Assembly: GCF_028281565.1 (NCBI RefSeq)
Contig: NZ_JANQJQ010000037.1
Coordinates: forward strand, 44,950 to 108,949
Reading direction: 5' to 3'
Length of the DNA stretch: 64,000 bases
Source: Seonamhaeicola sp.
GTDB taxonomy: Bacteria > Bacteroidota > Bacteroidia > Flavobacteriales > Flavobacteriaceae
Part shown: piece after piece, positions 63,806-64,000 of the stretch
Numbering within the stretch: the stretch's first letter is position 1
Layout: every line of letters begins with the position of its first letter
Notes under the pieces: model-generated
Seen by the model: only the letters and a program-made list of their open reading frames with translations
Databases searched by the model: none
Told to the model about the DNA's origin: nothing
Made by a program: the position numbers and the translations under genes

Positions 63806-64000
63806 AGTCTGCCTTATACCCACATCTGTAGAACCAGGGCGCTCGCTTAAGCTGCGCCATAGCCTCCATCTTATGTTTCAATCGTAAATAACCCAAATTG
63901 CCAAAATAATTGGGATAAAAACCCCTCTTTCTTCCGATTTTAAGAAAATCGAAATTCATTCTCCCCTTAAATTTAAGGGGAGAGCCAAGGAAAGGGAGGT
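63806..64000. repeat. Terminal intergenic repeat remnant
   Basis: 195 bases. TCTCCCCTTAAATTTAAGGGGAG hairpin region (63960-63983) and AAGGGAGG at the end resemble blocks at 41595 and 46341. No gene. Confidence 0.5.

Overview
The window is a flavobacterial chromosome segment (Bacteroidota, probably Flavobacteriaceae). The evidence is the low GC content, the -7 promoter motif TAnnTTTG placed very close to start codons, gldI (gliding motility), a fused secDF, Flavobacteriia-type surface proteins starting with a VGIGTTNP motif, and conserved housekeeping genes. No tRNA, rRNA, CRISPR array, insertion sequence or integrase gene was recognised.

Layout. 1-6.2 kb: a cut cupin gene, YitT-type membrane protein, lipoprotein, HerA/DUF853 ATPase, two VGIGTTNP surface proteins, queE and a DUF2911 protein. 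6.29-17.77 kb: an array of single-gene units, nearly all on the minus strand, separated by eight 123-127 bp imperfect palindromes that run from AAC to GTT. Each unit is bounded by its own 9-10 bp inverted ends (GTT plus six unit-specific bases, and the complement ending in AAC). This is the geometry of integron gene cassettes and attC sites, although the GTTRRRY core rule is mostly not obeyed. Cargo: CHAT protease, VOC protein, hxlA-hxlB (ribulose monophosphate pathway), RadC-like protein, lipoproteins, a MORN-esterase fusion, a TPR lipoprotein, AbiH, a SymE-like toxin with a divergent HTH repressor, and an immunity-like protein. A smaller related array lies at 43.2-45.0 kb (SUKH/TPR protein and a frameshifted FRG protein). 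On the coding strand both arrays start with the same element (GGATA, 27 nt, GTT, preceded by a 13-nt-loop hairpin), which is in the position of an attI site.

17.8-22.9 kb: gatC-gatA-gatB, with gatB fused in frame to aspS, so the amidotransferase and aspartyl-tRNA synthetase are physically coupled for Asn-tRNA synthesis. Upstream is what reads as a complete transcription attenuator: a promoter, a 15-codon leader peptide with nine Asn codons, and alternative 1:2, 2:3 and 3:4 pairings ending in an intrinsic terminator. It would make the operon respond to charged tRNA-Asn, the product of the pathway. This attenuator and the cassette system are the two main discoveries.

23.3-37.9 kb: a PagL-like protein, lipoprotein, AraC regulator, gyrB, a metallophosphoesterase, a LacI regulator divergent from a Tat/secreted DUF1080-Gfo-Gfo sugar operon with a palindromic operator, a DUF6588 protein, mdh and an unknown exported protein. 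38-42.9 kb: secDF, then a repeat-rich zone with paired REP-like hairpins around a GIY-YIG nuclease gene whose last codons are written in the repeat, and an SRPBCC protein. 45-56.6 kb (mostly minus strand): aldose epimerase, Gfo and DUF1080 proteins, a DUF192 protein, lgt, a cyclophilin-FKBP fusion, gldI, a DHH phosphoesterase, ndk (plus strand), an NTF2-like protein, a cold-shock protein, a DUF721 protein, a 2H phosphoesterase and recF. 56.7-63.8 kb (plus strand): a TPR membrane protein, ribH, two small membrane proteins, mutL, two rhomboid proteins and an endonuclease/exonuclease/phosphatase protein, followed by dispersed repeats.
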